From JAJXZJ01 sp050012855 (GTDB lineage: Bacteria > Verrucomicrobiota > Verrucomicrobiia > Limisphaerales > J093), in the NCBI GenBank assembly GCA_050012855.1, contig JBEKGJ010000027.1, positions 1 to 64,000 on the forward strand: a DNA stretch of 64,000 nt, written 5' to 3'. The notes under the pieces were generated by a model that saw nothing but the letters and a program-made list of their open reading frames with translations, ran no database searches and was not told the DNA's origin. The translations under genes were made by a program, and so were the position numbers. Shown here piece after piece: positions 53,396 to 61,855 of this stretch (position 1 is its first letter; every line of letters starts with the position of its first letter).

Positions 53396-54700
53396 TCAGG
53401 CCAGCCGCCAGGGCGCTCGCATGGCACGCGCGATGTAGCGGTCGGCGACCGGATCGTTCACGAACCGTTCCCTGGCCGGGTCCCACTTCAGCGGCCGGCC
53501 AAGCTGGTCGGCGATGTTGCCCAAATGACAGACCGTGATTGACCGGCAGGCGACGTCGGCATCGCTGGCGTTGCGGACCCGGGTCCGGACACTGCGCAGG
53601 AAATCGGTGTGGTGGTTGTCGCTCTCGTGCAGGTGAAGCTCGTTCGGCCCGATGACCTGCCGCCTGAGGCTTTCCGGCTCGGTTTCGAGAACTTCACGGC
53701 TCACTTTGACCCAGCCCTTGGCGCCCTCGAACAGGATGCCCTTGCTGACGCCGGGGATGTGGTTGCGGATGACGGGGACGCCGTTCGCGTAGCGGTAGGT
53801 CAGATACTTCACATCCCGACCATTGGCCGGAATGATTTCGACCGGCCCCGAATCGTCCATGCCCAGGCCCCATTGGACAATGTCCCAGACGTGCGCGCCC
53901 CAGTTGGTCATGTCGCCGCCCGAGTAGTCGTAGTAGCCCATCCAGCCGCCGACGACGCGCGAGTTGTAAGGACGCCACGGCGCCGGGCCCAGCCATCGGT
54001 CATAATCCAGCCAGTCCGGCACGGGCTCGCCGGGCAGGTCCGGCACCGGCGGTACGCCGGGCTCGATGTCGCCCGTGACGAGCTTGAGTTCGCCGAGGTA
54101 GCCGTTGCGCACCAACTCGCAGGCGAAACGGAAATTCGCCATCGAGCGTTGCTGCGTGCCGATCTGAAAGATGCGACCGCTGCGCTTGACGGCGTTGGCC
54201 AGCGCCCGCGCCTCGGCGATCGTCACCGAAACCGGCTTTTCGGAGTAAATATCCTTGCCGGCCTGGACGACCGCGATGCCGATGAGCGGGTGCCAGCGCT
54301 CGCCGGTCGCGCTCAGGATGATGTCAATGTCCGGCCGCGCGAGCAACTCACGGAAATCCCCATAGGTCGCGCAGTCCTGGTTGCCGTACTTCGCGTTGAC
54401 GATGTTCCGGGCGTTGTTGCGATTGTTCCGGTTCACATCGCAAACGGCAACCACTTGGATTTCGGAGCGGCCGATGAAGCCGCCTTCGGGCGCCCAAATC
54501 CCGCCGGCCATGCCCCGCGTCCCCTGCCCGCCCACGCCGATGCAACCCATGACCAGCCGGTTGCTCGGCGCGACGCTGCCGGCCAGCCCAAGCGACGCCG
54601 ACGGAATCACGGTCGGGATCGCGGCGACGGCAGTCGCGGTGCGGAGAAAATGGCGGCGTGACCAGGCGGCAGCCGGCGTAACGGGCGAGGCGGTCTTCAT
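53396..54700 (-). CDS. Tat-exported Gfo/Idh/MocA-family oxidoreductase
   Basis: 434 residues from the ATG at 54700; the frame is open much further upstream but that part covers the next gene on the other strand. Twin-arginine signal WSRRHFLRTATAVAAIPTVI. Rossmann motif MGCIGVGGQGTRGM, the EKPVSVTIAEA catalytic-lysine loop, and GYYDYSGGDMTNWGAHVWDI near residue 270, typical of the exported PVC branch. It would oxidise or epimerise a sugar or glycoside outside the cytoplasm using tightly bound NAD(P). The substrate is unknown. Confidence 0.88.
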   Translation of the reverse strand: MKTASPVTPAAAWSRRHFLRTATAVAAIPTVIPSASLGLAGSVAPSNRLVMGCIGVGGQGTRGMAGGIWAPEGGFIGRSEIQVVAVCDVNRNNRNNARNIVNAKYGNQDCATYGDFRELLARPDIDIILSATGERWHPLIGIAVVQAGKDIYSEKPVSVTIAEARALANAVKRSGRIFQIGTQQRSMANFRFACELVRNGYLGELKLVTGDIEPGVPPVPDLPGEPVPDWLDYDRWLGPAPWRPYNSRVVGGWMGYYDYSGGDMTNWGAHVWDIVQWGLGMDDSGPVEIIPANGRDVKYLTYRYANGVPVIRNHIPGVSKGILFEGAKGWVKVSREVLETEPESLRRQVIGPNELHLHESDNHHTDFLRSVRTRVRNASDADVACRSITVCHLGNIADQLGRPLKWDPARERFVNDPVADRYIARAMRAPWRLA

Positions 54701-54747
54701 GTGTGGAGCGTTTTTAGGCCCGGCGCGACCGGGACGCAAGCCGAGAC

Positions 54748-54810
54748 ACGAACGCACCCTCACGAATTCGACCCGCGCAGCTCGCAACTCGCACTTCTCT
54801 GGTGGGGCAC
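54748..54810 (+). repeat. Left copy of an inverted repeat pair around pgsA-like gene
   Basis: About 63 bp of ACGAACGCACCCTCACGAAT-type text ending in TTCTCTGGTGGGGCAC. Its reverse complement recurs at 55454-55521, directly after the stop of the gene in between, with most bases conserved. Confidence 0.65.
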
Positions 54811-54862
54811 TACTCCGGTGGCGCGGATTGACGGGCCGGCGATTCCGCGTCACGCTGCGGTC

Positions 54863-55450
54863 ATGCGCATGACCACCGCCAACAAGATCACGATCGGCCG
54901 GATCGTGCTGGTGCCGTGCTTCATTGTCGCGTTGGTGGCCTACGCCGAAAACGGGGAGGACTTCTACCGCTGGCTGGCGATCGGCTTCTTCAGCGTGGCG
55001 GCGATCGGGGACGGCGTGGACGGCTGGGTGGCGCGGCATTTCAACCAGCGCACCGAGATGGGCGCCCTGCTCGATCCGCTGGCGGACAAGCTGCTCCTCG
55101 TGCTCGGCCTGGTCATTCTTTCGCTCGACAACGGACCGCAGCTCGATCGTATTCCCCTCTGGCTCACCGCGACGGTGCTGTGCCGCGACGTGATGCTCCT
55201 GCTGCTCATGGTGCTGGTAAACTTCCTCGTCGGCAAGGGCAGCGTGCGACCGCGCATGATCGGCAAGACTGCCACGGTGTTCCAAATGTCGTGTGTGCTG
55301 TGGGCGTTGTTGAAGTGGGACACGCACTGGCTGTTCATCCTGGCGGTTGCCGCCACCGCGACCACGGCAATTTCCGGGCTGCTTTATCTCCGGGACGGCG
55401 TCGGCATGATGCGCCACCGCCGCCCGGCGGTCGAACCAGCGGCAAAATAG
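54863..55450 (+). CDS. CDP-alcohol phosphatidyltransferase
   Basis: 195 residues from the ATG at 54863 (MRMTTANKITIGRIVLVPCF); a second ATG two codons on is equally good, and the frame extends upstream through repeat sequence. The family signature is complete: DGVDGWVARHFNQRTEMGAL then LDPLADK, i.e. DGxxARx8Gx3Dx3D. Six membrane helices are predicted. PgsA-type enzymes transfer glycerol-3-phosphate or another alcohol to CDP-diacylglycerol in phospholipid synthesis. Inverted repeats flank the gene. Confidence 0.85.
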   Translation: MRMTTANKITIGRIVLVPCFIVALVAYAENGEDFYRWLAIGFFSVAAIGDGVDGWVARHFNQRTEMGALLDPLADKLLLVLGLVILSLDNGPQLDRIPLWLTATVLCRDVMLLLLMVLVNFLVGKGSVRPRMIGKTATVFQMSCVLWALLKWDTHWLFILAVAATATTAISGLLYLRDGVGMMRHRRPAVEPAAK

Positions 55451-55453
55451 GCA

Positions 55454-55521
55454 GCGCCCCACCAGAGAACTGCGAGTTTCGAGCTTCGAGTGTCGAGGGT
55501 CGAATGCGTGAGGGTTCGTGG
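55454..55521 (+). repeat. Right copy of the inverted repeat pair
   Basis: Begins GCGCCCCACCAGAGAA and ends AGGGTTCGTGG. Internal text is a degenerate (T)CGAG(TTT/CT) tandem. The reverse complement matches 54748-54810. Confidence 0.65.
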
Positions 55522-55620
55522 AACTCGCCGGTGGGTCCGGTTGCGCGACCGCATTTCTCTGGCACATTCCTGGAAGGTTGGCCGTCGTGGCTCGAACCCA
55601 CGCCGGCCCGCTGATCTTCC

Positions 55621-56112
55621 ATGGCTGAACTCAAATTGAAACTCAAAGTGGGCGACCCGGCCCCGGCCTTCGTCGCCCTGACCCAAACTGGAGAAACCGT
55701 GTCCCTGGCCGGCCTGCGTGGCCGCTGGGTCGTGCTCTATTTCTACCCGAAGGACAACACACCGGGATGCACGAAGGAGGCGTGCGGTTTCCGGGACAAC
55801 TGGACGGCCATCCAGGCGCGCGGTGCGGTCGTGCTGGGGGTGAGCGCCGACTCGGTGAAATCGCACGAGAAGTTCGCCGGCCTCTTCAAGCTGCCCTTCC
55901 CGCTGCTCGCGGACACGGACCGGAAGATCGTGACGGCTTACGGCGTGTTTGCAGCGAAGAGTTTCATGGGCCGCATCGGGCTGGGCATCCACCGGGTCAC
56001 GTTTCTGATCGGTCCGGACGGCCGGATCGCCGCCGTCTGGCCGAAAGTGAAAACAGCGGAGCACGCGGCCGAAGTGCTGGCCGCGCTCGAACAACACGCC
56101 GGCCCGCCCTGA
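55621..56112 (+). CDS. bcp: Peroxiredoxin, BCP/PrxQ type
   Basis: 163 residues. VGDPAPAFVALTQTGETVSL, VVLYFYPKDNTPGCTKEACG: the peroxidatic Cys in PGCT and a resolving Cys five residues later mark an atypical two-Cys PrxQ/BCP enzyme, which reduces hydroperoxides using thioredoxin. KFAGLFKLPFPLLADTDRKI and a late TFLIGPDGRI fit the fold. It is convergent with xylA. Confidence 0.92.
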   Translation: MAELKLKLKVGDPAPAFVALTQTGETVSLAGLRGRWVVLYFYPKDNTPGCTKEACGFRDNWTAIQARGAVVLGVSADSVKSHEKFAGLFKLPFPLLADTDRKIVTAYGVFAAKSFMGRIGLGIHRVTFLIGPDGRIAAVWPKVKTAEHAAEVLAALEQHAGPP

Positions 56113-56208
56113 CCGCCAGTCGTGCTGGGCGGGAGCGCGCAAGAAAAAGCCGGGGCGGATGGTTTTCCGACCCGGCGCGAAAAGCCAGTCCGCCTACTCA
56201 ACAGCGGC

Positions 56209-57537
56209 TTAGATGAACTCGTTGATGAGGTTCTCGAGCATTTCCTGCCGACCGCTCGTGTTGGGAGCGGCTTCGCCTTTCTTCAGCACATAGGCCTCGA
56301 GTTCCTTCAAGCCCACGCGGCCCTTCTCGATGTCGGCGCCAATGCCGGCATCCCAAGAGCGGTAACGGCCCTTCACGAACTCCGCGAGCCGGCCGTCCTT
56401 GCGAATGGCACTGGCGATCTTCAGCCCGCGCGCGAACGCATCCATGCCGCCGATGTGGGCGTGGAACAAATCCGAAGGCTCGAAACTTTCGCGGCGCACC
56501 TTGGCGTCGAAGTTCGTGCCGCCGGTGGTGAAACCGCCCATTTTGAGGATCGAGAGCATGATCTCGGTGGTCAGGTAAATGTTCGTCGGGAACTGATCGG
56601 TGTCCCAGCCCAGCAACAGGTCGCCAGTGTTGGCATCGATCGAGCCCAGCGCCTTGGCGGCGATGGCGGTTTCGAGTTCGTGTTGCATGGTGTGCCCCGC
56701 CAGCGTGGCATGATTCGTTTCGATGTTCAGCTTGAGGCTGTTCAACAGCCCGTACTGGCGGAGGAAATTCAGGCACGCCGCGGCGTCGGAGTCGTACTGG
56801 TGTTTCGTCGGCTCCTTGGGCTTGGGTTCGATGTAGAACTGGCCCTTGAAACCGATGGCCTTCTTGTAATCCACCGCCATCTGCAGGAAGGCGGCCAGGT
56901 GATCGAGCTCGCGTTTCAGGTCGGTGTTCAACAGCGTGCTGTAGCCCTCGCGACCGCCCCAGAAAACGTAACCTTCGCCGCCGAGCTCGTGCGTGACCTC
57001 GAGCGCCTTCTTCACCTGCGCCGCCGCATAAGCAAACACGTCGGCGTTGCAACTGGTGGCCGCCCCGTGGCAGTAGCGCGGATGAACGAACAGGCAGGCC
57101 GTGCCCCACAGCAGCCGGATGCCGGTCCGTTCCTGCTCCGCCTTGAGGACCTTGACGATCGCGTCGAGGTTTTTGTTCGTTTCGCGCAAATCCTTGCCCT
57201 CCGGCGCGATGTCGCGGTCGTGAAAGGCGTAATACGGCGCGCCGAGTTTCTCAATGAACTCAAACGCCACCCGCGCCCGCGTCTCCGCCATCGCCACGGA
57301 ATTGGTGCCGTCCTCCCACGGGCGGACCGCCGTGCCCACGCCGAACATGTCGGCCAACTGCCCGCGAATGGTGTGCCAGTAGGTGACGGAGAAGCGCAGA
57401 TGCTCCTTCATCGTCTTGCCGTCCACCACTTCGTCCTGGTCGTAGTGTTTGAAGGCGAGCGCGTTCTTCGCAGTCGGGCCTTCGTATTGGATTTTATCAA
57501 TGCCAGGAAAGAATTCACGGACGGCTGATTTTTTCAT
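56209..57537 (-). CDS. xylA: Xylose isomerase
   Basis: 442 residues from the ATG at 57537 (a TTG at 57549 adds four residues). Signature stretches: FRFSVTYWHTI-like LRFSVTYWHTIRGQLADMFG, YYAFHDRDIAPEG with catalytic His/Asp, VFWGGREGYSTLLNTDLKRE, FYIEPKPKEPTKHQYD, LKLNIETNHATLAGHTMQHE and GWDTDQFPTN carry the two-metal site. It interconverts D-xylose and D-xylulose (also glucose and fructose). No xylulokinase gene is present in the window. Confidence 0.96.
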   Translation of the reverse strand: MKKSAVREFFPGIDKIQYEGPTAKNALAFKHYDQDEVVDGKTMKEHLRFSVTYWHTIRGQLADMFGVGTAVRPWEDGTNSVAMAETRARVAFEFIEKLGAPYYAFHDRDIAPEGKDLRETNKNLDAIVKVLKAEQERTGIRLLWGTACLFVHPRYCHGAATSCNADVFAYAAAQVKKALEVTHELGGEGYVFWGGREGYSTLLNTDLKRELDHLAAFLQMAVDYKKAIGFKGQFYIEPKPKEPTKHQYDSDAAACLNFLRQYGLLNSLKLNIETNHATLAGHTMQHELETAIAAKALGSIDANTGDLLLGWDTDQFPTNIYLTTEIMLSILKMGGFTTGGTNFDAKVRRESFEPSDLFHAHIGGMDAFARGLKIASAIRKDGRLAEFVKGRYRSWDAGIGADIEKGRVGLKELEAYVLKKGEAAPNTSGRQEMLENLINEFI

Positions 57538-57636
57538 ATTCGTGTTCAAATGGTAGAGGAAGTTTAGGGACCGGCCCCTGCGCTTGACAAGCGCGGATTC
57601 TCATCGCCACGGCGTGCGACCAGCCGCCGCCTGGTT

Positions 57637-58710
57637 TCAGGTCTTGACGCCCAGTCCCGCCACCTCCCGGCAATGGCGCAGGCTGCGCTCCAGTTCGGCC
57701 TTCTGGTAGGCCTTGTCATCGGCCTTGCCGCCCGGCACCGCCCGGCCCCGTTTGGCCAGCGTCAGGAACCCGGCGAAGTCGGCCCCGCGCGCCTTCGGCC
57801 ACGCGTCCCAGAAGCCCGGTTGGAGATAAGGAAAATCAACGGCGAACCCGGAGATAATCTCCGCATGAACCCCGACGCCCGGACAGAGCTGGGCGATGCG
57901 GGCAAACAGCGTCTTCAGGTCAACGCAACCCTCCCCGATCGCCGTCCACGCAACGCGGGCGCCGTTTTCGTATTCCCAGATCATCGAATCGCGGATGTGC
58001 GTACAGAGCACATAGGGGGCGAGCCTTTCGAAACTGGCGACCGGATCCTCGAGCGTCCACGCGGCATTGCCCGCATCGTAGGTCACGCCCAGGTAATCCC
58101 GGCCCGCCGCCTCGATGAGCGTGATCAATTCCCAAGCCTGCATGTCGCCGGCGTGGTTCTCGATCGAGATTTTGACGCCGGCATCGAGCGCGCGGCTACG
58201 TACCGCCTGACAGACCTTCACCGTGTCTTCGATGCGGCGCTCGATTCCGCCCGGGGTTTTCCGGTCCTCGCGCGTCCCCAGCACGCAGCGGAACACCGGC
58301 GAACCAAGCGCCTTGGACAGCCGGATGCCCAGGGCCAGGTGCTCCTCGGCGGTGCCCCATTTCGGGTTGAACGCCTTCGAGGTGGGACAAATGCTCCAGG
58401 AGCCGAGCATGAGATCCACGCCTTTGTCGGCCGCCCGCGCGCGAACCTCGCGCAGGTAGCCATCGTCGAAGCTCTCGAGGGCGTCCAGCGTGGTGATGAA
58501 CAGCGAATCGAGCTTCAGCTCCGCGGCGTAATCAATCATCGCCGCCGCCTTCCAGCCGAACGCGCGGATCGAAAAACAATCGTAACCAAGCTTGAGCTTG
58601 GGCGCGGGGGTCTGGGCCTGGGTCGCAAGCCCGGCGCCCAGGCCGGTGGTGGCCACGGCGAGGGTCTTCGCAAAATCCCGGCGGCTGAGGTCGGCAACAC
58701 GAGTCTTCAT
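57637..58710 (-). CDS. Tat-exported sugar isomerase/epimerase-like TIM barrel
   Basis: 357 residues. Twin-arginine signal LSRRDFAKTLAVATTGLGAG. The rest is an AP-endonuclease-2/xylose-isomerase-like barrel: KLGYDCFSIRAFGWKAAAMI, VKISIENHAGDMQAWELITL with metal Glu and His, GVTYDAGNAAWTLEDPVASF, VLCTHIRDS and GVGVHAEIISGF. Such proteins include IolE/IolI and 3-keto-glycoside-processing enzymes, often paired with Gfo/Idh proteins like the one at 53.4 kb. The exact reaction is unknown. It lies 99 bp upstream of xylA on the same strand. Confidence 0.82.
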   Translation of the reverse strand: MKTRVADLSRRDFAKTLAVATTGLGAGLATQAQTPAPKLKLGYDCFSIRAFGWKAAAMIDYAAELKLDSLFITTLDALESFDDGYLREVRARAADKGVDLMLGSWSICPTSKAFNPKWGTAEEHLALGIRLSKALGSPVFRCVLGTREDRKTPGGIERRIEDTVKVCQAVRSRALDAGVKISIENHAGDMQAWELITLIEAAGRDYLGVTYDAGNAAWTLEDPVASFERLAPYVLCTHIRDSMIWEYENGARVAWTAIGEGCVDLKTLFARIAQLCPGVGVHAEIISGFAVDFPYLQPGFWDAWPKARGADFAGFLTLAKRGRAVPGGKADDKAYQKAELERSLRHCREVAGLGVKT

Positions 58711-58768
58711 CGCGGCAGAACATCCAAGCCCGGTCGCCCGGCGTCAAGCCCGCGCAAGCTGGGGTTAC

Positions 58769-58892
58769 GTCCTGATCTGCGGAGCCAAGTCAAATTGGTG
58801 GCCGGCCGACCGCTGGGCCTGTCTGCGGCCGCACAGGCAGATGTCGATCCGCACAGGCAGGCCCAGCGGTCCGCGACCCACCAAATCAGGAC
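58769..58892. repeat. 124-bp long palindromic element
   Basis: Outer arms GTCCTGAT (58769-58776) and ATCAGGAC (58885-58892); inner perfect 14-bp arms GACCGCTGGGCCTG (58808-58821) and CAGGCCCAGCGGTC (58858-58871). CCGCACAGGCAG occurs twice in the loop and right arm. It lies in the intergenic space between two divergent genes, so it is not a simple terminator. Confidence 0.7.
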
Positions 58893-58961
58893 ACCGCGCC
58901 ACCGGGCGGCGACAGCGCACGCCGCGTTGACAGGGCGGCTTTTCCCCGTTAGTCACAGGCA

Positions 58962-59798
58962 ATGCTTGCCGCCACGCAGTTCGCCGGCCGGGTCGAGTTT
59001 GCCGCCACGTTCGCGCCCCGCCCCGGCATCAGTCATGTGCTGTTCGATTTCGACGGCACCCTGTCGCTCATCCGCCAGGGCTGGCCGGAGGTGATGGTAC
59101 CGATGTTCGCGGAATACATCCCGGCACGTCCGGGCGAATCCGAGGAGGCCCGGCGCACGCTGGCGTTCGAGGACATCATGCGGCTCAACGGCAAGCAGAC
59201 GATTTACCAGATGATGCAGTTGGCCGGGCGGATCCGCGAGCGCGGCGGCGTGCCGCAGGAGCCGCTCTGGTACAAGCACGAATACCTGCGCCGGCTCGAC
59301 GAGCGCATTCGCCACCGCACCGATGGCCTGCAGAACGGGAGCATGCGGCCCGACGACCTGCTCGTCCACGCCGCACGGCCGTTGCTGGAGGAATTGCAGC
59401 GCCGGGGGGTTCATCGCTATCTGGCCAGCGGCACCGACGAACCGTTCGTCAAGGCGGAGGCCGCGCTGCTCGACCTCACCCGCTATTTCGGGCGGCACAT
59501 CTACGGCGCGCTGGACGATTACAAGAAGTTCTCCAAGAAAATGGTCATCGAGCGCCTGCTCCGCGAAAACGCCATCCGCGGAGAGCAACTGCTCTCCTTC
59601 GGCGACGGTTACGTCGAAATCGAGAACACCAAGGAGGTCGGCGGCCTGGCCGTGGCCGTGGCCAGCGACGAGGCGCACAACGGCTCGGGCAATTTCGACG
59701 AATGGAAGCGCCGGCGCCTTCTTGGCGTTGGCGCGGATGTGGTCATTCCCGATTTTCGCGACGCCTCAGCGCTGCTGAAGCTCATTTTCGGCGAGTGA
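58962..59798 (+). CDS. HAD-superfamily phosphatase
   Basis: 278 residues. HAD motifs in order: VLFDFDGTLSLI with nucleophile and acid Asp, YLASGTDE (motif II), the KKFSKKMVIERLL lysine, and FGDGYVEIENTKEVGG (motifs III/IV). The helical cap between motifs I and II is about 100 residues, as in C1-capped sugar-phosphate phosphatases. It starts a same-direction run with the unknown protein, the pseudopilin and the PfkB kinase, suggesting a sugar-phosphate pathway. Confidence 0.88.
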   Translation: MLAATQFAGRVEFAATFAPRPGISHVLFDFDGTLSLIRQGWPEVMVPMFAEYIPARPGESEEARRTLAFEDIMRLNGKQTIYQMMQLAGRIRERGGVPQEPLWYKHEYLRRLDERIRHRTDGLQNGSMRPDDLLVHAARPLLEELQRRGVHRYLASGTDEPFVKAEAALLDLTRYFGRHIYGALDDYKKFSKKMVIERLLRENAIRGEQLLSFGDGYVEIENTKEVGGLAVAVASDEAHNGSGNFDEWKRRRLLGVGADVVIPDFRDASALLKLIFGE

Positions 59799-59812
59799 AT
59801 TCAACGACGGCG

Positions 59813-60904
59813 ATGGACTGGTCCAAACTCAAAGCGTTTCCCCTCGAGCAACGGCAAAGTCTCACGCGCCTGGACGAGGTGTTGGTCGAGCCGGCGGAGG
59901 ACCCGCGCCCGATCAACGACGCGCTGGCAACGGCCGTCCGGCGCGCGGCCCGGGACATCCAGGCCGCCCGCGAATGCCAAGCCGGGGTCATGCTCATCTA
60001 CGGGGCGCACTTGATCAAAAACGGCGGTCAACTGTTGCTGAACCAGATGCTTGACCGCGGCTGGCTCACGCACCTGGCCACCAACGGCGCGGGCACGATC
60101 CACGACTGGGAATTCTCCTGGCTGGGGCGCTCCACCGAAAGCGTCCGCGCCAACGTCGCCACCGGCACCTTCGGCACGTGGGACGAAACGGGCCGGAACC
60201 TGCATCTGGCCCTGCTGATCGGCGGCATCCGCGGCGAGGGCTATGGCCGCGCCCTCGGGCGGTTCATTTATCAGGACGGCGGGATGCTGCCGACGGCGGA
60301 GGAGTTGGAGTGCTTGATCCGGGAGCAACCTGCCGACCCCTTGACGCCAGCCCGGGCGGACCTGCTGGTGGCGATGCGCCGGCACCAACTCAAGCCGGGT
60401 CCGCTGCTGCTGAACCACCATTGGCGCAATGTTTCGCCGCTCGCGAACGCCTTCCGCCAGGAGGTTCCGCTGACGGTGCACCCGGGCATTGGCTATGACA
60501 TCATCGCAACCCACCCGTTCTTCGATGGCGGCGTCATCGGCCGGGCCGCGGGGCTCGACTTCCGCCGGTTCGCGGAAACCCTGGACACGCTCGATGGCGG
60601 GGTTGTGCTGTCCATTGGCTCCGCGATTATGGGACCGCAGGTTTTTGAGAAGGCGCTGAGTTGCGTCAACAACGTGCGCCGGCAAACCGGCCGGCCTGTG
60701 GTTCGCGGCCATTCGATCCATGTCGTGGACCTGCAAGATGGCGGCGGCTGGGACTGGACCCGCGGTGAGCCGCCGAAGGATAACCCGGCCTACTACCTCC
60801 GGTTCTGCAAAAGCTACTCGCGCATGGGCGGCGCCATGCACTATGTTCAGTGCGACAATGTCCTGTTCCTGCACCATCTGTTGCACGCCCTCCGCCGCCG
60901 CTGA
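59813..60904 (+). CDS. Conserved protein of unknown function, possibly deoxyhypusine-synthase-like
   Basis: 363 residues from the ATG at 59813, 14 bp after the HAD gene; the frame extends upstream into that gene but the family-like sequence begins MDWSKLKAFPLEQRQSLTRL. Notable segments: VMLIYGAHLIKNGGQLLLNQ, THLATNGAGTIHDWEFSWLG, HPGIGYDIIATHPFFDGGVI and DNVLFLHHLL. The Rossmann-like pattern and the GAH-IKNG/NGAG-IHD phrases suggest a nucleotide-binding enzyme, perhaps related to deoxyhypusine synthase, but I cannot confirm this. The HAD-this-PfkB gene order suggests a joint role. Confidence 0.55.
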   Translation: MDWSKLKAFPLEQRQSLTRLDEVLVEPAEDPRPINDALATAVRRAARDIQAARECQAGVMLIYGAHLIKNGGQLLLNQMLDRGWLTHLATNGAGTIHDWEFSWLGRSTESVRANVATGTFGTWDETGRNLHLALLIGGIRGEGYGRALGRFIYQDGGMLPTAEELECLIREQPADPLTPARADLLVAMRRHQLKPGPLLLNHHWRNVSPLANAFRQEVPLTVHPGIGYDIIATHPFFDGGVIGRAAGLDFRRFAETLDTLDGGVVLSIGSAIMGPQVFEKALSCVNNVRRQTGRPVVRGHSIHVVDLQDGGGWDWTRGEPPKDNPAYYLRFCKSYSRMGGAMHYVQCDNVLFLHHLLHALRRR

Positions 60905-60968
60905 ACGGCCAGCCGGGAGCGCCCTACGTCCGGCCCGGGCGACGGTGGCGGCCAGGAGCGGTTGCCCC

Positions 60969-61066
60969 CCATGAACCTGCCGTTCGGAGTCCCGCGTTTA
61001 CGCGGCCTGGCCCGCCTGAAGGCGGAACTCCAAGCCCACCTACCGACCCACCGACCAGGTTCATGG
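60969..61066. mobile_element. 98-bp MITE-like element with 11-bp terminal inverted repeats
   Basis: CCATGAACCTG (60969-60979) and CAGGTTCATGG (61056-61066) are perfect inverted ends of a GC-rich segment. Read through, it gives LRGLARLKAELQAHLPTHRP, a phrase I recall upstream of many verrucomicrobial genes, so it is probably a dispersed nonautonomous repeat. It lies just before the pseudopilin-like gene. Confidence 0.65.
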
Positions 61067-61102
61067 CCGGTGAGCAGCTCCGCAAGGAACCAGAGGTTGT
61101 CC

Positions 61103-61855
61103 ATGAGCGCGTCACACCCGCAGCCGGCGACCCGAGCCACCGCGTTTACGCTGATCGAACTGCTGGTGGTCATCGCGATCATTGCCATCCTGGCGAGCCT
61201 GCTGCTGCCGGCCTTGTCCCGGGCCAAGGCCCGCGCCAGCAGCGTCAAATGCGCCTCCAACATCAAACAGGTGGGCCTGGCCTTCCTCCTTTACGCCGAC
61301 GATTTTGACCAGTCCTTCCCTGATCTCTACACCAAGTGGTGGACCGGGAACAACGTGGCCGCGGGCGGGCTCTGGTGGTGGCAGCTCTTGTCCACCAACC
61401 GTTACATGGTCGCCACGAGCGTTTCCAACAACGTCTGGCGCTGCCCCGCCGTCCGCGACAAAGACATCAGCATGGTCTTCGACACCCGCTGGGAGGGATA
61501 TGGTCCGGTGGAAAGCACCATCATCCGCTATGGCTTCGTGGTCGGCGGCGGCCTGCCCCAGCATAGCCGGCGCATCACGGAAATCCAGCGACCCAGCCAG
61601 ATCTGGTTGATGGGCGATACCGGCGTGCCGTATGACCCCAACAACGTCCCCGCGAGCGGCTACATGACTGAAATCGTGACCTTCCCGCCGGATCCCGCCA
61701 CCCACGATTGGAAGAACGATGTCCCGCCCAAACAGCCCGGTTGCCGCCACAATGCCCGCGCCAACATTGTCTTCGTGGACGGCCATAATGAGAGCTGGCG
61801 CTACCCGGATTTGAAGAACAACCTGGGCGACATTTTCGCGCTCAACAGCCTCTGA
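61103..61855 (+). CDS. Pseudopilin-like protein (prepilin N-terminal, H-X9-DG tail)
   Basis: 250 residues from the ATG at 61103; an upstream ATG would translate the repeat element instead. Prepilin motif AFTLIELLVVIAIIAILASL with the cleavage site before FTLIE, then SLLLPALSRAKARASSVKCA, SNIKQVGLAFLLYADDF. The C-terminal HNARANIVFVDGHNESWRYP is the H-X9-DG motif of PVC pseudopilin-like proteins. It is exported via a type II/IV-pilus-like apparatus encoded elsewhere. The stop overlaps the PfkB start. Confidence 0.9.
   Translation: MSASHPQPATRATAFTLIELLVVIAIIAILASLLLPALSRAKARASSVKCASNIKQVGLAFLLYADDFDQSFPDLYTKWWTGNNVAAGGLWWWQLLSTNRYMVATSVSNNVWRCPAVRDKDISMVFDTRWEGYGPVESTIIRYGFVVGGGLPQHSRRITEIQRPSQIWLMGDTGVPYDPNNVPASGYMTEIVTFPPDPATHDWKNDVPPKQPGCRHNARANIVFVDGHNESWRYPDLKNNLGDIFALNSL

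Noticed and set aside
54701..55567. N-terminal extension of the Gfo/Idh gene over the phosphatidyltransferase gene
   Set aside because: The twin-arginine signal fixes the start at 54700; the extension is antisense to a clear gene.
55586..55602. Minus-strand CGTGGGTTCGAGCCACG looks exactly like a tRNA T-arm
   Set aside because: No matching acceptor, D-arm or anticodon arm lies upstream; at most a tRNA 3'-end remnant or chance, so no tRNA was called.
56150..56180. GC-rich stem between peroxiredoxin and xylA as a bidirectional terminator
   Set aside because: Only a 6-bp stem (GCCGGG/CCCGGC) with a long loop and no T-run.
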